Part shown: positions 61,436 to 64,000 of the stretch, piece by piece
Position numbering within the stretch: position 1 is the stretch's first letter
Layout: the number at the start of each line of letters is the position of its first letter
From: Diploscapter coronatus
Taxonomy: Eukaryota; Nematoda; Chromadorea; Rhabditida; Rhabditidae
Length of the DNA: 64,000 nt
Direction: 5' to 3'
Assembly (NCBI GenBank): GCA_964036155.1
Contig: OZ038422.1
Coordinates: forward strand, 24,141,201-24,205,200
Notes under the pieces: model-generated
The model's input: only the letters and a program-made list of their open reading frames with translations
What the model was told of the DNA's origin: nothing
The model's database searches: none
Program-made: the position numbers and the translations under genes

Positions 61436-61732
61436 TTTTGCCTAAATTTAAAACGTTCAATTGAATGAACAAATCATCGATAAAAATTCGATTTAAAAAT
61501 TTGGATTTTCAAAGATCCAGCAATAGAATTGAAACGCCGAGAATTGCTTGAGAATATGTTTTTTGGATACATGCGGTTAAAAACTGAAATTTAATCGGGA
61601 ATGAGTTTTCGAGGCCTAAAGAATTCAATTTGCAATCTTACGAATTGGTCTGGATAGGTATTCACCAAAGTCGGACAAATATGATAAATTAAAAATCCTA
61701 GAAAAGTTTGCTAGAATCACTTTCAAAAATGG

Positions 61733-61954
61733 TCAACATAAAATCATGCCCGAATAGCCCTTTTTCGATATCTCTAGTATTCTCTCCGATTTCAACCGAT
61801 TAGAGGGCGGTGCCTCATAGATTTGATTGTCTATTGGTAAATGATTGCTGAGTTGAGCGAATTTGAAGTGAACCAAAATATTAGACAGCAGTAAAAACAA
61901 ACAAACCCATGTTATGTAAAATGAAGTACAATAGAGGAAAACTGGTTGGGACAT
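61733..61954 (-). CDS. possible small signal-anchored protein, exon 1 only
   Basis: An ATG at 61954 begins a strong hydrophobic segment (FYITWVCLFLLLSNILV) followed by a polar region to a stop at 61733, 73 codons. Downstream on the same strand, 61700-61474 holds two further stretches that read as exons (ending in a GTAAGA donor and starting after a TTTCAG), but I could not join them to the first with an acceptable intron. It lies just upstream of CLN3 on the same strand, so it could be an operon partner. The function is unknown. Confidence 0.35.
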   Translation of the reverse strand: MSQPVFLYCTSFYITWVCLFLLLSNILVHFKFAQLSNHLPIDNQIYEAPPSNRLKSERILEISKKGYSGMILC

Positions 61955-64000
61955 AATTTTGTCAGAAAACTAGAAAAATGCGAAAATTGGATGTTTCAGA
62001 TTTTGACTTGAGAAAATGGATAATTTTGTATTCAATTAATGAAGTCTTCATAATTTCAAGAAGGAAAAAAACTTCAATTCCATTGTCAGGTGCGTCGAAT
62101 TCGATTCGAAAAATTCAGGGAAGTTTTTCTTTGTGAAAACGAGGGCGGAGAGAATTTTGATTGATCATACAACGATTTTGACGGTAATGAAGTTTGAAAT
62201 CAGTGAAATGCACCCATAATTTCTAGGCTATCAAGGAAAATGAGAATATACTGAATTTGAACGGAGTTAAATTTTAGAAACGATGAAGTATTTCGAAAGT
62301 TATATATAAATTAGAAAGTTTATTTTAGTTTCAAGGCTTTCGCCTTCATTTAGATGATTATTGTGAGAAAGCGAACTAAAGTTAGCGGTATTAACTTTGG
62401 AAATATGGTGAAATTAACAACTTCAAGATAATAAGGAAGTTACGCGAGGTCAAATGAATTTAGCATAATAATTCCGGTCCATCAATGTGAAGAATGTACG
62501 AAAATTATACGAGAAATGAGGTTCATATCGAACAATCGTTGTAACGGAATGTCAAAGAAATAGTTCGGCTGGTAATTAACCATTGTTGTTGATGAATGGA
62601 TGGTAATCACAAGAAATGGGGAGTTTCTCAAATTTTCAAACTTCGAAATTATTTGTGAAAAAGCGTGTTTTGATCCTTCAATTGGAAGAAAACAAGATTT
62701 GACAAATTGAACCATCTTTTTTTCTAATTACGATGATCAGACTAAAATATGGAGTCGAGTACTGGATGTTCGGATTTTTTGAAAGAAAAAATTATCAGCC
62801 AGATTTTGAAAAGAATCCATCATATCATATTCATAAAATTTTGAGATTTAGAAAATTGAACCTGAAAATCTTGCGAACCTATTTCAAATAATGATCGAAT
62901 GACGATGCTATTTTGGATGAATAATGGTAGGTATGGAACATGAGATCGAATATAATGACGATAAGGAATCAGGAGAGAATGAGATGTGACTGGTTTGTGA
63001 TGGTCAAATAATCTCTAAAGAATATCATACCTTTCCCGCCCAAATATGATACCCTTATGTGCTAGCCTATTTCCTGACCTTATTCTTTATCATTGACGAT
63101 AGATTTTTCTAACTACCCCTTGATCATATGGCTTATGATAGTTATGATGCGTTGAAGGAAGACATTTTGTCGAGGAAATTTTTGAGAAAATATAGGAAAA
63201 TGTTGCATGATAACCTGAGAAAACATCTAAGTAGATAGGCCTTTTATACCGTTTACAGTAGTTTTGGAAAGAGAAAGTAGATGTTTAGATAAATTGGGAA
63301 AATTCAACGAATTCGCATAAGTCTTTAGATAATGTGAGGGTTTCAGCTGAATAAGTAGGACGCTTTATTTCGAATAGAAGATTTGAATTTATACCCCCGT
63401 TTTTCTTTCAGACTGATCCTCCGCTATCGAAACCGTATGGTTTCTTTTTCAATACTGTGAAAGCATGCGAATTGAAGAGAGAAAAAGAAACTCCCTAGGT
63501 TGAAGCAAACAACGCAATCATACGTTGCCAAAGGCATGGTTATTTAACGTAGTGGATAACGCAGTTACAAATAGGCATGAGCAACGACTCGAGTACTTAT
63601 ACCTTCTATGTTTTTGTTAAAAATGCTAAAATGGCGACCAAATTAAGCAAACTTGGCGAATAATACCAAAATCGAACGAAATTTGACGTTTTCTAGGTTT
63701 AAATGATGAACTGTCTGATGAAAATGACTTATTCTTACTAAATTTCGTCTCATTTTGACATTTTACGTCTTGTGCGTTTCACATGAAGGCTGATCATCTT
63801 TTGTAGTGTCAAACAGGGTGCGTTCGTGTAAACGAAGGTACGCTTTGACGAAATCGAAAAAGATAGAGGGAAAAGGTGTAACCCTCAAGCATCTTTTTTA
63901 TTTCAATTATATATAATACAAGATTTAGAAGAAAAAAATGTATTAATTGAAAAAAACTAAATTAAAATATAACGTATTCAACTTTTATCTTTATGATTTT
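61955..64000. other. last 2 kb, no clear gene
   Basis: AT-rich sequence that is probably the promoter region of the minus-strand genes to its left. A 77-codon ORF at 62482-62715 on the minus strand has no support. A tRNA-like block at 63545-63600 is described separately. Confidence 0.45.
63545..63600 (+). repeat. tRNA-like block with A- and B-box matches
   Basis: TAACGTAGTGG at 63545-63555 fits the polymerase III A box and GACTCGAGTAC at 63586-63596 fits a B box. Their spacing of 41 bases is near that of a tRNA gene. I could not fold a complete acceptor stem, so it is a tRNA pseudogene or SINE remnant at most. Confidence 0.3.

Noticed and set aside
62482..62715. 77-codon minus-strand ORF
   Set aside because: No signal, domain, splice site or neighbouring exon supports it.

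Overview
The window is eukaryotic and very probably from a nematode. Coding sequence is broken into short exons by many small introns (often 40-60 bases) that end in TTTCAG-type acceptors, base composition is AT-rich, genes sit close together on both strands, and several 5' ends look like trans-splice acceptors placed a few bases before an ATG. The gene set agrees: an EB-module cysteine-rich secreted protein, a serpentine chemoreceptor, a CRAL-TRIO/GOLD protein, a two-Ig ZIG-like secreted protein, a class 2 lipase, and compact CDC-42, RBM-28 and CLN3 genes. I cannot name the species. Gene models were joined by hand; nearly every exon junction keeps reading frame, and this is the main evidence for the structures given.

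Layout. 1-426: 3' end of a membrane protein. 1235-7137 (+): 21-exon EB-module protein with a tandem exon cassette. 7304-8340 (+): part of a Cys-loop ligand-gated channel. 9502-14634 (+): secreted multi-EF-hand protein with two possible 3' ends. 16952-20456 (-): coiled-coil/SH2 adaptor. 20789-23184 (+): serpentine receptor. 23458-25943 (-): CRAL-TRIO/GOLD protein. 25944-31150: gene-poor, holding a fold-back element and a tRNA-derived SINE-like stretch. 31151-33472 (-): CDC-42. 35974-36853 (-): ZIG-like Ig protein whose first exon is antisense to the first exon of a zinc-finger gene at 36810-39333 (+). 39716-40450 (-): leucine-rich-repeat protein. 41827-43173 (-): lipase. 44340-57978 (+): four genes in a row (NADAR-domain protein, CDC26-like protein, RBM-28, an unrecognised helical protein) spaced like a nematode operon. 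58044-61435 (-): CLN3/battenin. 61733-61954 (-): a possible small membrane protein upstream of CLN3. The last 2 kb hold no clear gene.

How the genes relate. Most neighbours have unrelated roles. The proposed operon would couple ribosome biogenesis (RBM-28), a probable anaphase-promoting-complex subunit (CDC26-like) and a NADAR-domain enzyme. The most unusual features are three GC-AG introns among about 140 modelled, one lipase intron that lacks a terminal AG, a coding-on-coding antisense overlap, an SH2 domain without its phosphotyrosine-binding arginine, and a hAT-like MITE with an 8-base target duplication.
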